A stretch of 64,000 nucleotides of DNA from an uncultured Alphaproteobacteria bacterium (GCA_944393175.1 CALXZH010000012.1:1-64000); one strand, 5' to 3'; numbered from the stretch's first letter, positions 34,031 to 42,323 are shown. Program-made: numbers and translations. The notes: a model not told the origin generated them from the letters alone.

Positions 34031-34110
34031 TGTTTTAAATCTGTATTCTTAGACTCTTTTTCCAGAACTTTAACGATTATGTTCTGTGAAAATGAAAGAA
34101 AAGGTCAAAG

Positions 34111-34698
34111 ATGTTTTTAATTGTTGGGTTGGGTAATCCCGGAGCAGAATATCAAAACACTCGTCATAATGTCGGGTTTATGGTGGCTGATGAAATTCAT
34201 GAAGAATATCATTTCGGGCCGTATAAGGCTAAGTTTGACGGGCTGATTAGTGAAGGTATGATTGAGGGGGAAAAGGTTTATTTGCTCAAACCACAGACTT
34301 ATATGAATCTATCCGGTAATTCGGTGGTGAAAGCTGCGCATTTCTATAAAATCTTGCCGCAGAACGTGATTGTTATCCATGATGATATGGATTTGAAAAT
34401 CAACCAAATTAAAGCCAAAATCGGCGGTGGTGCCGGAGGGCATAACGGGCTTAAGAGTATTGATGCGCAAATTAGCCCAAATTACAATCGTATTCGTTTA
34501 GGAATTGGGCATCCAGACAGCAGTTTGCCACACGAGGCGGTGGTTAATCATGTTTTGACCGGTTTTTCTAAAGCCGATAAGGCAATCCTTGATGAAAATA
34601 TCCGTTTGGTAACGGAAAATATCGGTGTCGTTTTGAAAGACGGAATCGCTGCCTTTTCAAATAAAATCGGAAATTTACTCAGAAATAACGCTAAATAG
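34111..34698 (+). CDS. pth: Peptidyl-tRNA hydrolase
   Basis: The 195-residue enzyme frees tRNA from prematurely released peptidyl-tRNA. The N-terminus FLIVGLGNPGAEYQNTRHNV holds the catalytic His of RHNVG. KPQTYMNLSG, HDDMDL and GGGAGGHNGLKSI complete the signature. rplY-pth-ychF is a common order; here a glycosyltransferase gene separates pth and ychF. The ribosome binding site is weak (AAAGG). Confidence 0.96.
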   Translation: MFLIVGLGNPGAEYQNTRHNVGFMVADEIHEEYHFGPYKAKFDGLISEGMIEGEKVYLLKPQTYMNLSGNSVVKAAHFYKILPQNVIVIHDDMDLKINQIKAKIGGGAGGHNGLKSIDAQISPNYNRIRLGIGHPDSSLPHEAVVNHVLTGFSKADKAILDENIRLVTENIGVVLKDGIAAFSNKIGNLLRNNAK

Positions 34699-34759
34699 TT
34701 GACTTTTGCTGGTTATGGTTTAGCTATATATTTATCATGTTAATTTCAGAGGGCTTACC

Positions 34760-35833
34760 ATGACCAATAACCCCTTAGTTTCCGTTATCGTTCCCGTTTA
34801 TAATGTTGAAAAATTTTTGCCGGATTGTTTGAAGTCGGTCATTGGGCAGACTTATGAAAATCTGGAAATTATTTGTGTGAACGACGGCTCACCGGATAAA
34901 TGCGGTGATATTTTGCAAAAATTTGCAAATAAAGATAAGAGAATCGTTATTCTTAATAAAGAAAACGGAGGTTTGTCTTCTGCAAGAAATGCCGGTATGA
35001 AAGTTGCCAAAGGGGATTTTGTGTTCTTTCTGGATTCAGATGATTGGATTGATAAAAAATGCATTGAAAGTTTGGTGACAACGCAATTGCGGACAAATGC
35101 AGATGTGGTTTGCGTGCATGATATTATTATTTATTATAGCCCAAAACATACCTTAAACGAAAGGATAATTTCCGGTCATACGGAAGGGGTTTTTCAGATT
35201 ACAAATGAGATATTAAATAAAATGTGGGTTGTTGCTTGGGGTAAACTTTTTAAAAGGCAACAAATTTTGGATTTAGATATTTCTTTCCCTGAAGGTTGTT
35301 TATATGAAGATGAGTATTTCCATTATGTTTTGTTGGCTAACTTGCGCAAGATTGCAGTGAGTGATGAGGGAAGCGTTTTTTATCGTCAACGAGAAAACTC
35401 TATCATGAGTCAGCAAAAACTTAGAAGCGGTAAAGATAATTTGCTGATTTTTCAAAAGATTTTTGAATATTATAAAGAAAAGGGTTTCTTAGGTCAGATT
35501 GATTTGCCGGTGCGGATTTTAAGCAGTGGTTTTGGGCAAAATGCTAATCCTAAACTCTATTATCAGCAGGTAAAAGATTTATTATGCCATTTGGGGGTGA
35601 CTAAAGAAATGGTCAGCCATCACGAATTAGTAGGTAAGTTATTGAATAGTGATGATTTTGCCGGATATTGCCGCTATGAGACTTATTATCATGTTAAGCA
35701 AGGGCTAAAAAAATGGCGTAAAAATATTATTCGATTTAAACTCGGAAAGAAAACGCATATTGCCTTGTTTGGTTTGACTCTGCTTCATTTAGCAAAAGGT
35801 GAAAAAACGGTTATCTTGGGCTGGAAGTTATAG
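34760..35833 (+). CDS. Family 2 glycosyltransferase
   Basis: The 357-residue protein has a GT-A domain: VSVIVPVYNVEKFLPDCLKS at the N-terminus, CVNDGSPDKC, GGLSSARNAG and the metal-binding LDSDD near residue 95. The C-terminal third is unlike known domains. It probably adds a sugar to a surface polysaccharide; donor and acceptor are unknown. AGAGGG precedes the ATG. It is inserted between pth and ychF and is not part of a larger polysaccharide cluster. Confidence 0.88.
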   Translation: MTNNPLVSVIVPVYNVEKFLPDCLKSVIGQTYENLEIICVNDGSPDKCGDILQKFANKDKRIVILNKENGGLSSARNAGMKVAKGDFVFFLDSDDWIDKKCIESLVTTQLRTNADVVCVHDIIIYYSPKHTLNERIISGHTEGVFQITNEILNKMWVVAWGKLFKRQQILDLDISFPEGCLYEDEYFHYVLLANLRKIAVSDEGSVFYRQRENSIMSQQKLRSGKDNLLIFQKIFEYYKEKGFLGQIDLPVRILSSGFGQNANPKLYYQQVKDLLCHLGVTKEMVSHHELVGKLLNSDDFAGYCRYETYYHVKQGLKKWRKNIIRFKLGKKTHIALFGLTLLHLAKGEKTVILGWKL

Positions 35834-35840
35834 AATTGGC

Positions 35841-35869
35841 TTGAAATATCGTCCTCTATCAGATATAAG
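35841..35869 (+). promoter_or_regulatory. Promoter of ychF, start inside a terminator arm
   Basis: TTGAAA (35841-35846) and TATAAG (35864-35869) are 17 bases apart. The expected start near 35875 lies inside the 5' arm of the hairpin at 35870. Confidence 0.65.
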
Positions 35870-35908
35870 ACTCCTTAAGTTTGAACTAAAAATTTAAGGA
35901 GTTTTTTG
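35870..35908 (+). terminator. Terminator whose 3' arm is the ychF ribosome binding site
   Basis: ACTCCTTAA (35870-35878) pairs with TTAAGGAGT (35894-35902), followed by TTTTTG. The AAGGAG of the 3' arm is also the Shine-Dalgarno of ychF, nine bases before its ATG. Confidence 0.75.
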
Positions 35909-35910
35909 TT

Positions 35911-37020
35911 ATGGGGTTTAATTGCGGGATTGTCGGCTTGCCTAATGTCGGTAAATCTACCTTGTTTAATGCTTTGACACAGACTATTGCTGCTCAGGCG
36001 GCTAATTTTCCTTTTTGTACGATTGAGCCAAATACCGGTCGTGTGGCTGTGCCTGATGCTCGTTTGGATAAATTGGCTGAAATCGTTAAACCCAGAATGG
36101 TTACCCCTACGCAATTGGAATTTGTGGATATTGCCGGTTTGGTTAAAGGGGCTTCCAAGGGTGAGGGTTTAGGCAATCAGTTCTTAGCTAATATTCGTGA
36201 AGTTGATGCAATCATCCATGTTTTGAGATGTTTTGAAAACGATAATATTACCCACGTTGAGGGGTCGGTTGACCCTATTCGCGATGCAGAAATCGTAGAA
36301 ACCGAGTTGATGATTGCTGATTTGGAATCTTTGGAAAAACGCTATGACCAAGTGCAGAAAAAAGCCAAAAGCGGTGAAAAAGAATCTGTTTTGAGAGAAT
36401 CGGTTATGCGTCCGGTGATTGAGGCTTTGAAAGCTGGAAAGCCAGCCAGAACAGCAGCTCCGGACCCGACCAATAAGGATGCTTGCAAAGAATATAAGAT
36501 GTTGCAGCTTTTAACGGCTAAGCCGGTGCTCTACGTGTGTAATGTGGATGAAGAATCGGCAGCAACAGGTAATAAGTTTTCCGATATGGTGATGACCAAG
36601 GCAGAGGCGGAAGGAACAACCGCAGTGATTATTTCGGCCGAAATAGAATCGGAAGTAGCTCAACTCGAATCCGAAGAAGAGAAAAAAGAATTTTTGCAAT
36701 CGCTTGGTTTGGAGGAAACCGGTTTGGCAAAGATTATTCGTGCCGGATATAAACTTTTGGGACTTGAAACCTATTTTACTGCCGGGCCGAAAGAAGTGCG
36801 TGCTTGGACATTTTTGAAAGGCTCTAAAGCTCCGGTTTGTGCCGGTATTATTCACTCGGATTTTGAGCGTGGCTTTATTCGTGCTGAGACAATCTCTTAT
36901 GAGGATTTTGTGAAATATGGCAGCGAACAAGCCTGCAAAGATGCCGGAAAAATGCGCTCCGAGGGCAAGGATTATGTCGTTAAAGACGGCGATATGATGA
37001 ATTTCTTGTTTAACGTTTAA
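35911..37020 (+). CDS. ychF: YchF/Obg-family ATPase
   Basis: The 369-residue protein has the G1 motif GLPNVGKST at the N-terminus, [20 protein letters not shown] (G3 region), and the NxxE motif (NVDE) that gives YchF preference for ATP over GTP. A coiled-coil insert and a C-terminal TGS domain ([17 protein letters not shown] onwards) follow. It binds ribosomes and affects stress responses. Its ribosome binding site is embedded in a terminator hairpin. Confidence 0.96.
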   Translation: MGFNCGIVGLPNVGKSTLFNALTQTIAAQAANFPFCTIEPNTGRVAVPDARLDKLAEIVKPRMVTPTQLEFVDIAGLVKGASKGEGLGNQFLANIREVDAIIHVLRCFENDNITHVEGSVDPIRDAEIVETELMIADLESLEKRYDQVQKKAKSGEKESVLRESVMRPVIEALKAGKPARTAAPDPTNKDACKEYKMLQLLTAKPVLYVCNVDEESAATGNKFSDMVMTKAEAEGTTAVIISAEIESEVAQLESEEEKKEFLQSLGLEETGLAKIIRAGYKLLGLETYFTAGPKEVRAWTFLKGSKAPVCAGIIHSDFERGFIRAETISYEDFVKYGSEQACKDAGKMRSEGKDYVVKDGDMMNFLFNV

Positions 37021-37049
37021 TTCGTAAAAAAACAATTTTAGACAAAAAG

Positions 37050-37078
37050 TTGACAGCGTCGGTATTTTGTGCTATATA
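37050..37078 (+). promoter_or_regulatory. Strong promoter of an orphan gene
   Basis: TTGACA (37050-37055) and TATATA (37073-37078) are 17 bases apart, 38 bases before the ATG at 37116. Confidence 0.75.
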
Positions 37079-37115
37079 CCGAACAGAAATTTTTTATTAT
37101 TTAAATTTTATAGAT

Positions 37116-37631
37116 ATGTGTAAACAGACTGAAGAATTGGTTGCAAACCAGTTCGAAAAATTAACGGGTGTGACAGGTAATAGTGCAGAAGTAATGAACT
37201 TAGAGGTTTATGCCCAAAAACGTGAATCTCTGAAGCAAATGCTGCGACAGGTGTTACCTGATTTGAGAATATCTACCAGTCTTGGTTTGGTAAAGGTTTC
37301 TGATTTTGCGGCTTATGTTGAGCGGCAGGAGGAAAAGAAAAATGCCTTTTTCAAGCAAGGCTTGGCAATTGTGCAGGAAGTAACCGGAAAAGAATACGGG
37401 TTGGATGATGACCTGTATTCGGAATTGAGACCCGATGAAGAAGTACATGGCACGAATGAGTACCTTTCGCAGGAGACAAAATATTTTCTGCATGCCAACA
37501 AAGTCTATCAGGCTTTGTCGTTGGGCTTGAAGGGCTCGAAGAGGGCTTATTATCCGCCGGTATCTTTGCTGGAAAAAGCAAAGAATATCCGTTGGATAAT
37601 CGATCTGTATTATCGTAGAGGTCGGTTCTAA
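37116..37631 (+). CDS. Orphan soluble protein of unknown function
   Basis: The 171-residue product is mostly helical and charged (MCKQTEELVANQFEKL, VYAQKRESLKQMLRQVL, FAAYVERQEEKKNAFF) and ends with a basic aromatic tail, IIDLYYRRGRF. No signal peptide or known domain was found. The frame is open upstream through the promoter, but the ATG at 37116 lies just after the predicted transcription start. There is no Shine-Dalgarno. A strong promoter and a strong terminator make it a complete single-gene unit. Confidence 0.65.
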   Translation: MCKQTEELVANQFEKLTGVTGNSAEVMNLEVYAQKRESLKQMLRQVLPDLRISTSLGLVKVSDFAAYVERQEEKKNAFFKQGLAIVQEVTGKEYGLDDDLYSELRPDEEVHGTNEYLSQETKYFLHANKVYQALSLGLKGSKRAYYPPVSLLEKAKNIRWIIDLYYRRGRF

Positions 37632-37649
37632 TCTAAACTTTAGGGAAAG

Positions 37650-37690
37650 AACGGAGTTTGTTTTGAGGACAAGCTCCGTTTTTTTGTTTT
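37650..37690 (+). terminator. Intrinsic terminator
   Basis: AACGGAGTTTGT pairs with ACAAGCTCCGTT (one G-U pair), followed by seven T. Confidence 0.88.
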
Positions 37691-37753
37691 TTGCTTGCGA
37701 GGGAAGCGCTTTTGCGCTACAACTCATAAAAACTTTTATGAGAGGATAAGATT

Positions 37754-38230
37754 ATGCGTTTGGCACTGTTTCAACCGGATATTCCGCAAAATACGGGGAC
37801 ACTCTTGCGCTTGGGCGCTTGTTTGGATGTGGAGCTCGATATTATTGAGCCTTGTGGTTATATTTTTTCAGAAAAAACGCTGAAACGTGCCGGTATGGAT
37901 TATTTGCATTTGGTGAAATTCAGACGCCATAAATCTTGGGAGCATTTTTTGCAATATCGTGCCGAACATCCGGATGAATATGGGCGAATCGTGCTTTTGA
38001 CCACGCATGCCACGGAACCATATTATAATTTCAAATTTCAACCCAATGACATTATTTTAATGGGGCGCGAATCGGCCGGCGTTCCCGAAGAAGTACACCA
38101 CATCGCAGATGCACGTCTTCTTATTCCGATGAACGAGAAAGCACGCTCGATTAACGTTGCCGTATCGGCAGTGATGGTGGTGGGGGAGTGTTTGCGCCAA
38201 ACGGGTGGATTTCCCTCTGTGGCAAAATAA
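37754..38230 (+). CDS. trmL: tRNA (cytidine/uridine-34 2'-O)-methyltransferase TrmL
   Basis: The 158-residue SPOUT methyltransferase modifies the wobble base of leucine tRNAs. LFQPDIPQNTGTLLRLGAC at the N-terminus, the LMGRESAGVP loop and IPMNEKARSINVAVSAVMV are the TrmL signature and form the knotted SAM site. AGAGGAT precedes the ATG. The last codons (GFPSVAK and stop) lie inside a 50-bp segment that is repeated 126 bases downstream, so the natural C-terminus may have been altered by an element insertion. Confidence 0.93.
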   Translation: MRLALFQPDIPQNTGTLLRLGACLDVELDIIEPCGYIFSEKTLKRAGMDYLHLVKFRRHKSWEHFLQYRAEHPDEYGRIVLLTTHATEPYYNFKFQPNDIILMGRESAGVPEEVHHIADARLLIPMNEKARSINVAVSAVMVVGECLRQTGGFPSVAK

Positions 38231-38256
38231 GGCAGATTTCGCGTGTCAAAGAAATA
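38207..38256 (+). repeat. Direct repeat flanking a palindromic element, copy 1 (trmL end)
   Basis: This 50-bp segment recurs at 38333-38382 with 45 of 50 positions identical, offset 126. It includes the last codons and stop of trmL. Confidence 0.9.
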
Positions 38257-38313
38257 CTCATGTACTAATCGGGTACACTCCGTTTTCTTTGCACTAAAAT
38301 CTTATTCTTTTGC
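38222..38313 (+). repeat. Imperfect palindromic element downstream of trmL
   Basis: The core reads CTCATGTAC, seven bases, then GTACACTCCG. Flanking it, CAAAGAAA pairs with TTTCTTTG, and GCAAAA with TTTTGC at the outer ends. The core matches one inside truA (44902-44931) to the pattern CTCAYGTAC-N6/7-GTACRCTSCG. No open reading frame of note is present. Confidence 0.7.
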
Positions 38314-38332
38314 GCACATATGAAAATCCGGC

Positions 38333-38382
38333 GGATTTCTCTCTGTGGCAAAATAAGGCAGATTTCATAGGTCAAAGAAATA
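38333..38382 (+). repeat. Direct repeat flanking a palindromic element, copy 2
   Basis: This is the downstream copy of the 50-bp repeat, 45/50 identical to 38207-38256. The 56 bases from here to thyA are AT-rich with no clear signal beyond a T-rich stretch. Confidence 0.9.
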
Positions 38383-38468
38383 ACCTTCTTATTGATTTCT
38401 CGACTTTTTTGTGTTAGGTAAAAGCAAAATTTGTTATTTTGTTTTTTATCATTTTAATCTCAATTTTT

Positions 38469-39254
38469 ATGAAGCAATATTTGGATTTGTTATCAGATAT
38501 CATGGAGCATGGTATTGATAAAATGGATCGTACGGGTGTTGGGACGCGAAGTGTTTTCGGAAGACAGTTGCGGTTTGATTTGACCAAAGGTTTTCCTTTG
38601 TTGACTACCAAAAAGCTCTATACCAGAGCAATTATTCACGAATTGTTATGGTTTCTCAAAGGAGATACAAATATCAAATATCTCCATGACAACAAGGTGA
38701 CAATTTGGGATGAGTGGGCGGACGAAAACGGTGATTTGGGGCCGGTGTATGGCGCACAATGGCGAAATTGGAACGGTGATGGAATCGACCAAATTGCAGA
38801 TTTGGTGAAAAGGCTTAAGACCAATCCCAATGACAGACGGATGATTGTTTCGGCTTGGAATCCTTCTCAATTGCCCGAGATGCATTTACCGCCTTGCCAT
38901 ATGATGTTTCAATGTTATGTGGCAGAGGGGAAATTGTCTTTGATGCTTTATCAAAGAAGTTGTGATTGTTTCTTGGGGGTGCCTTTTAATATCGCTTCGT
39001 ATGCCTTATTGACGATGATGTTGGCTCAGGTATGCGGTTTACAGGCTTATGAGTTCGTTCATACCTTTGGGGATACGCATATCTATTCTAATCACTTCAA
39101 TCAGGTCAAAGAGCAGCTTGCGCGTGAGCCAAGAGAGCTTCCGCAGATGAAGTTTAATCCAGATGTAAAAAATTTGGAGGATTTTAGGTATGAGGATTTT
39201 TGTTTGGAAAACTATAATCCTTGGCCCTCAATCAAAGCACCCGTTGCGGTGTGA
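38469..39254 (+). CDS. thyA: Thymidylate synthase
   Basis: The 261-residue enzyme makes dTMP from dUMP using methylene-tetrahydrofolate. It begins [12 protein letters not shown] as in E. coli ThyA. The catalytic Cys is Cys143 in PPCHMMFQ, and the [19 protein letters not shown] and GDTHIYSNH motifs are intact. The ATG at 38469 is chosen by homology; there is no Shine-Dalgarno. No dihydrofolate reductase gene follows, unlike many genomes. Confidence 0.96.
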   Translation: MKQYLDLLSDIMEHGIDKMDRTGVGTRSVFGRQLRFDLTKGFPLLTTKKLYTRAIIHELLWFLKGDTNIKYLHDNKVTIWDEWADENGDLGPVYGAQWRNWNGDGIDQIADLVKRLKTNPNDRRMIVSAWNPSQLPEMHLPPCHMMFQCYVAEGKLSLMLYQRSCDCFLGVPFNIASYALLTMMLAQVCGLQAYEFVHTFGDTHIYSNHFNQVKEQLAREPRELPQMKFNPDVKNLEDFRYEDFCLENYNPWPSIKAPVAV

Positions 39255-39261
39255 ACTCTAA

Positions 39262-39309
39262 AAAACAGCCCTTTGCAAATGCAGAGCGGCTGTTTTATTT
39301 TTTTTTTTG
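39262..39309 (+). terminator. Intrinsic terminator after thyA
   Basis: AAAACAGCC pairs with GGCTGTTTT, with an inner TGCA/TGCA pair, followed by a run of about eleven T. Confidence 0.88.
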
Positions 39310-39331
39310 ACAAAAATTTTTATTTTTAGAC

Positions 39332-39360
39332 TAGATTTCGCTTTAAAAATGTGGTATAGT
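39332..39360 (+). promoter_or_regulatory. Extended -10 promoter of carD
   Basis: TGG immediately precedes TATAGT (39355-39360), an extended -10; TAGATT lies 17 bases upstream as a weak -35. Confidence 0.55.
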
Positions 39361-39374
39361 CCTGTTCGTAATTG

Positions 39375-39388
39375 GAACAATGTTGTTC
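39375..39388. promoter_or_regulatory. Palindrome in the carD leader
   Basis: GAACAA-TG-TTGTTC is a perfect inverted repeat about 15-28 bases after the -10. It may be an operator or a small RNA hairpin. Confidence 0.4.
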
Positions 39389-39426
39389 TCTTCCGTTAAT
39401 TTCAGATATTTTGATAGGACAGATAA

Positions 39427-39933
39427 ATGAATAAAAAAACTTCATCTGCTATTGCTTTTAACTCTGGTGATTTTGTTGTTTACCCGGCGCATGGGGTTGG
39501 TAAAGTATCCGATATTTCAAAACAAAAAATTGCCGGTTCAGAGCTGGAATTAATTGTGGTTAATTTTGCTAAAGATAAAATGACTTTGCGTATTCCGATG
39601 GCAAAAGTGGAATCAGTCGGATTACGTAAAATCTCTGAGGCTTCTACCATGAACGATGCTTTGAATGTCTTAAAAGGTAAGGCAAAAGTTAAGAAAGTGA
39701 TGTGGTCACGCAGAGCGCAGGAATATGAAAACAAAATTAATTCCGGTAATCCTGTTGCCGTTGCTGAAGTTGTACGTGATTTGTATCGTAGCGAAAATTT
39801 GGCGGAACAATCTTATAGCGAAAGACAAATTTATGAGCAAGCTTTGGATCGTTTGGCCAGTGAAGTTGCTGTTTGCGATAACACAAGTACTGAAGATGCC
39901 ACCAAAAAACTGCTTTCTATCTTAGCTAAATAA
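39427..39933 (+). CDS. carD: CarD/CdnL-family transcriptional regulator
   Basis: The 168-residue protein has an N-terminal RNA polymerase-interaction domain (FNSGDFVVYPAHGVGKVSDI, about 10-70) and a helical DNA-contacting C-terminal domain with WSRRAQEYENKINSG and VVRDLYRSE. CarD/CdnL proteins bind the beta subunit and stabilise open promoter complexes, particularly at rRNA promoters. It has its own promoter and terminator. It is typical of alphaproteobacteria. Confidence 0.94.
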   Translation: MNKKTSSAIAFNSGDFVVYPAHGVGKVSDISKQKIAGSELELIVVNFAKDKMTLRIPMAKVESVGLRKISEASTMNDALNVLKGKAKVKKVMWSRRAQEYENKINSGNPVAVAEVVRDLYRSENLAEQSYSERQIYEQALDRLASEVAVCDNTSTEDATKKLLSILAK

Positions 39934-39954
39934 TTTTTTGTGTGATTTGAGATA

Positions 39955-39987
39955 AAAGGTCGGGAAATAAACTCCCGACCTTTTTTT
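39955..39987 (+). terminator. Intrinsic terminator after carD
   Basis: AAAGGTCGGGA pairs with TCCCGACCTTT around AATAAAC, followed by T residues. The 157 bases from here to the next start codon are AT-rich with no clear signal. Confidence 0.9.
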
Positions 39988-40144
39988 GCGACTCCAAAAT
40001 AAAATGTTTTTGCTCTTTGCAAGTGTTTTTTTGCATCAAAAGATATGTGGGGATAATACTGTGAACAAGTGAAGACTCAAATTGCGAATCAAATAGGGAG
40101 AATTTATTAATAAATTATTAATTAATTAAACGGGAGTTCAGTCC

Positions 40145-40555
40145 ATGTTGAACGAAATTGAACCGGTGGTTTCTTCTGCTGAGGATATTGTTATCAGAGC
40201 TTGTCCGACTTTGGTGGAAGAAAATTTGAAGAAGCAAGAGTTTTTGTGGGGGTATTATTTTTGTATTGAAAATAATTCTTCACAAAGGGTGCAATTGTTG
40301 GGAAAAAACTGGAATATTACCGATGATAAAGGGAATCGTTTTTGTGATGATTCTATGGGCTTTAAAGGTGAAATTCCGATGCTGGAACCCGGTGAGTTTT
40401 TTGAGTTTACAAGTATGGCACCGTTGAGCTCCCCTAATGCCGTGTTTTACGGTAGTTGCAAAATTCAAAAAGAAGGGCAAAAGGAATCGCAAGATATTAA
40501 AATTCCAACCTTTATGATGTCGGTAACAGAGCAAGTTGTTAAAACATTAAATTAA
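40145..40555 (+). CDS. apaG: ApaG-domain protein
   Basis: The 136-residue protein has the fibronectin-like ApaG fold signature: YYFCIENNSSQRVQLLGKNW, ITDDKG, LEPGEFFEFTS and IPTFMMSV. ApaG is linked to Co2+ resistance and magnesium/cobalt handling in enterobacteria, but its biochemical role is unresolved. GGGAG lies eight bases before the ATG. It is separated from the convergent lipoprotein gene by a bidirectional terminator. Confidence 0.88.
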   Translation: MLNEIEPVVSSAEDIVIRACPTLVEENLKKQEFLWGYYFCIENNSSQRVQLLGKNWNITDDKGNRFCDDSMGFKGEIPMLEPGEFFEFTSMAPLSSPNAVFYGSCKIQKEGQKESQDIKIPTFMMSVTEQVVKTLN

Positions 40556-40588
40556 AAAAAAGCTCCGGAGTACTTCCGGAGCTTTTTT
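40553..40588. terminator. Bidirectional terminator between apaG and a lipoprotein gene
   Basis: AAAAGCTCCGGA pairs with TCCGGAGCTTTT around GTACT, with A-run and T-run on the two sides. Confidence 0.88.
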
Positions 40589-40589
40589 C

Positions 40590-41201
40590 TTAGTATTCTT
40601 GAATGTAATCGCTGTTTTCAATGTACATATTCAAATATTGATGAATGTTTTTCTCCATACGTACATTGAATTCTTCAAATAACTTTTTGACCATATTATT
40701 CCAGTATTTTTCTTTTTCGGAAATATCATAATCTGCCGGTATTTTAAGTTCTCTCCAGGCTTGTATCTCAGTTTCAGCATTAGAGAGTTTTTGCGGGTCA
40801 CTAATGCGAATCACAACATTTAAGTTGGCACGATAAATCATACGGTCACTTTCAAAAACTTTATCCGTGGTTTCCAACTCTTCAGTAACGCTTGCATCCT
40901 TTATGATAAATTGCGCTACCTTATCTGATGAAAAATCAACAGCTTCCAGGCGGTCATGTGCCCAGTTACGTGCCGTCTTTTCAATAGAAATCGGGAAGAG
41001 GTGTTCAACATTCGGACGACGAAATGTCGGTGTAAATTCCGATATAACTTCTACTTTGTTGACTTTGAGTTTAATTGGTGTTTGGTTTTCAAAGCGAATA
41101 TCACTATAGCGCTCCGGCTCTTCCGATGTGCCGAAAAGTGCACAGCCGGCGCTTAAACTAATGACTATCAGACTTAAGAATATTTTATGTAGAGTTTTCA
41201 T
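40590..41201 (-). CDS. Conserved alphaproteobacterial lipoprotein, unknown function
   Basis: The 203-residue product has a signal peptide with lipobox LSAGC. The mature part, with KVEVISEFTPTFRRPNVEH, LFPISIEKTARNWAHDRLEA and a YRANLNVVIRI strand, resembles a widespread alphaproteobacterial hypothetical lipoprotein family that I know only by pattern. It probably sits at the outer membrane facing the periplasm. It has its own promoter. Confidence 0.75.
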   Translation of the reverse strand: MKTLHKIFLSLIVISLSAGCALFGTSEEPERYSDIRFENQTPIKLKVNKVEVISEFTPTFRRPNVEHLFPISIEKTARNWAHDRLEAVDFSSDKVAQFIIKDASVTEELETTDKVFESDRMIYRANLNVVIRISDPQKLSNAETEIQAWRELKIPADYDISEKEKYWNNMVKKLFEEFNVRMEKNIHQYLNMYIENSDYIQEY

Positions 41202-41224
41202 TTCTATGACTTTCTATAGTTACT

Positions 41225-41253
41225 TTTATATCAATATACAAGTTGAAGTTTAA
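41225..41253 (-). promoter_or_regulatory. Promoter of the lipoprotein gene at 40590
   Basis: Minus-strand TTAAAC (41248-41253) and TATAAA (41225-41230) are 17 bases apart. Confidence 0.5.
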
Positions 41254-41261
41254 TATATGCT

Positions 41262-41290
41262 TAATAGAAAAGGCAGGCTAATGCCTGCCT
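41262..41290 (-). terminator. Intrinsic terminator after hslO
   Basis: On the minus strand AGGCAGGC pairs with GCCTGCCT around ATTA, followed by TTTCTATT. It lies 71 bases beyond hslO. Confidence 0.75.
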
Positions 41291-41360
41291 CGGAGAAAGA
41301 AAAATTTATCACTTCTTTTATTCTAGCTTATTTTTATGTATTTCACTAGTCTTTTTTTAT

Positions 41361-42284
41361 TTAATGCGAAATTAATTCGCCTTTATCAAAACTGTATACC
41401 GTGCCGCAGAAGTGACAGGTGGCCGTGATTTTATTGTTTTCACACATATCTTCAATATCCTTGGCATTCATGGCATGCAAGGTATTGAATAATTTTTCTC
41501 GACTGCAACGGCACCCGAAATGATATTCTTTGGTGTTGCTTAAATGCAGTTTGTTGGCATGGAAGAGGCGGTGCAATATCTCTTCATCAGATAAGTTATT
41601 GTCAAATACTTCCTCTGCTTTTAGGCTTTGCGCTAAAACTGTCGCTTCGTTCCAAGCTTCATCCAAGCTTTCGGTATCAGAAGAGATTTTTCCGCCGTTG
41701 TCAGGCAATTTTTGCAGTAAAATACCGGCAGCCTTCCATTCCTTGTCGTTTTCGGTAGGCGCATGCAAAAATAGTTGAAGATAGGTTTCAATTTGCTCAG
41801 ATTGTTTGAAGTAACGCAGAGCACATTCACTCAAGGTTTTGCCTTGCAGGTCAACAATCCCTTGATATAAGTTGGTTTTTGAGCCTTGGTCAACCGTAAA
41901 GGCTAAGTGCCCGCCGCCCATATAGTGCGGGGCTTCCAATAACTCGTTTTCGTCACTCTTTCTTAAAGAAAGTGCCTTGTTTAACATTGCTTGGTTGTAG
42001 TTTGCGCAAGCTCTGATGAGCCCTTGTGAAGATACATCAACAACAACCATGCTAATCGGACCATTGGTTTGAGTTTGCAGTGTGAACAAGCCATCATATT
42101 TTAAGGTGCTGGACAGCAATGCGCCTAAGGCTGTGCTTTCGGCTACAACGGCTGACACTTGCAGCGGGTATTGGTGTTTGGAAAGAATGGTGTTGACGAC
42201 TTCATCTAAACGAACAAGGCGTCCCATAAAAGAACCATTCTCAATATGAAAAGATGTGCACTTGTCAAAATTCTTGTTAACCAC
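41361..42284 (-). CDS. hslO: Hsp33 redox-regulated chaperone
   Basis: The 307-residue holdase is switched on by oxidation. The C-terminal zinc site is intact: GCRCS and CHFC provide the four Cys. The N-terminal domain carries VAESTALGALLSSTLKYDG and GPISMVVVDVSSQGLIRACA. The start is a GTG at 42284 with AAAGGA upstream. It diverges from recX across a short region with an inverted repeat. Confidence 0.94.
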   Translation of the reverse strand: MVNKNFDKCTSFHIENGSFMGRLVRLDEVVNTILSKHQYPLQVSAVVAESTALGALLSSTLKYDGLFTLQTQTNGPISMVVVDVSSQGLIRACANYNQAMLNKALSLRKSDENELLEAPHYMGGGHLAFTVDQGSKTNLYQGIVDLQGKTLSECALRYFKQSEQIETYLQLFLHAPTENDKEWKAAGILLQKLPDNGGKISSDTESLDEAWNEATVLAQSLKAEEVFDNNLSDEEILHRLFHANKLHLSNTKEYHFGCRCSREKLFNTLHAMNAKDIEDMCENNKITATCHFCGTVYSFDKGELISH

Positions 42285-42303
42285 AGATTTTTTCCTTTAT
42301 ATA

Positions 42304-42323
42304 CTAAGTTGAACTTAACTTAG
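42304..42323. promoter_or_regulatory. 20-bp inverted repeat between hslO and recX
   Basis: CTAAGTT and AACTTAG are perfect inverted arms with a six-base spacer, centred between the two divergent genes. It is a candidate operator. Confidence 0.45.

Noticed and set aside
38207-38382. Insertion sequence remnant after trmL
   Set aside because: No transposase fragment and no terminal inverted repeats with short target duplication; the palindromic element reading fits better.
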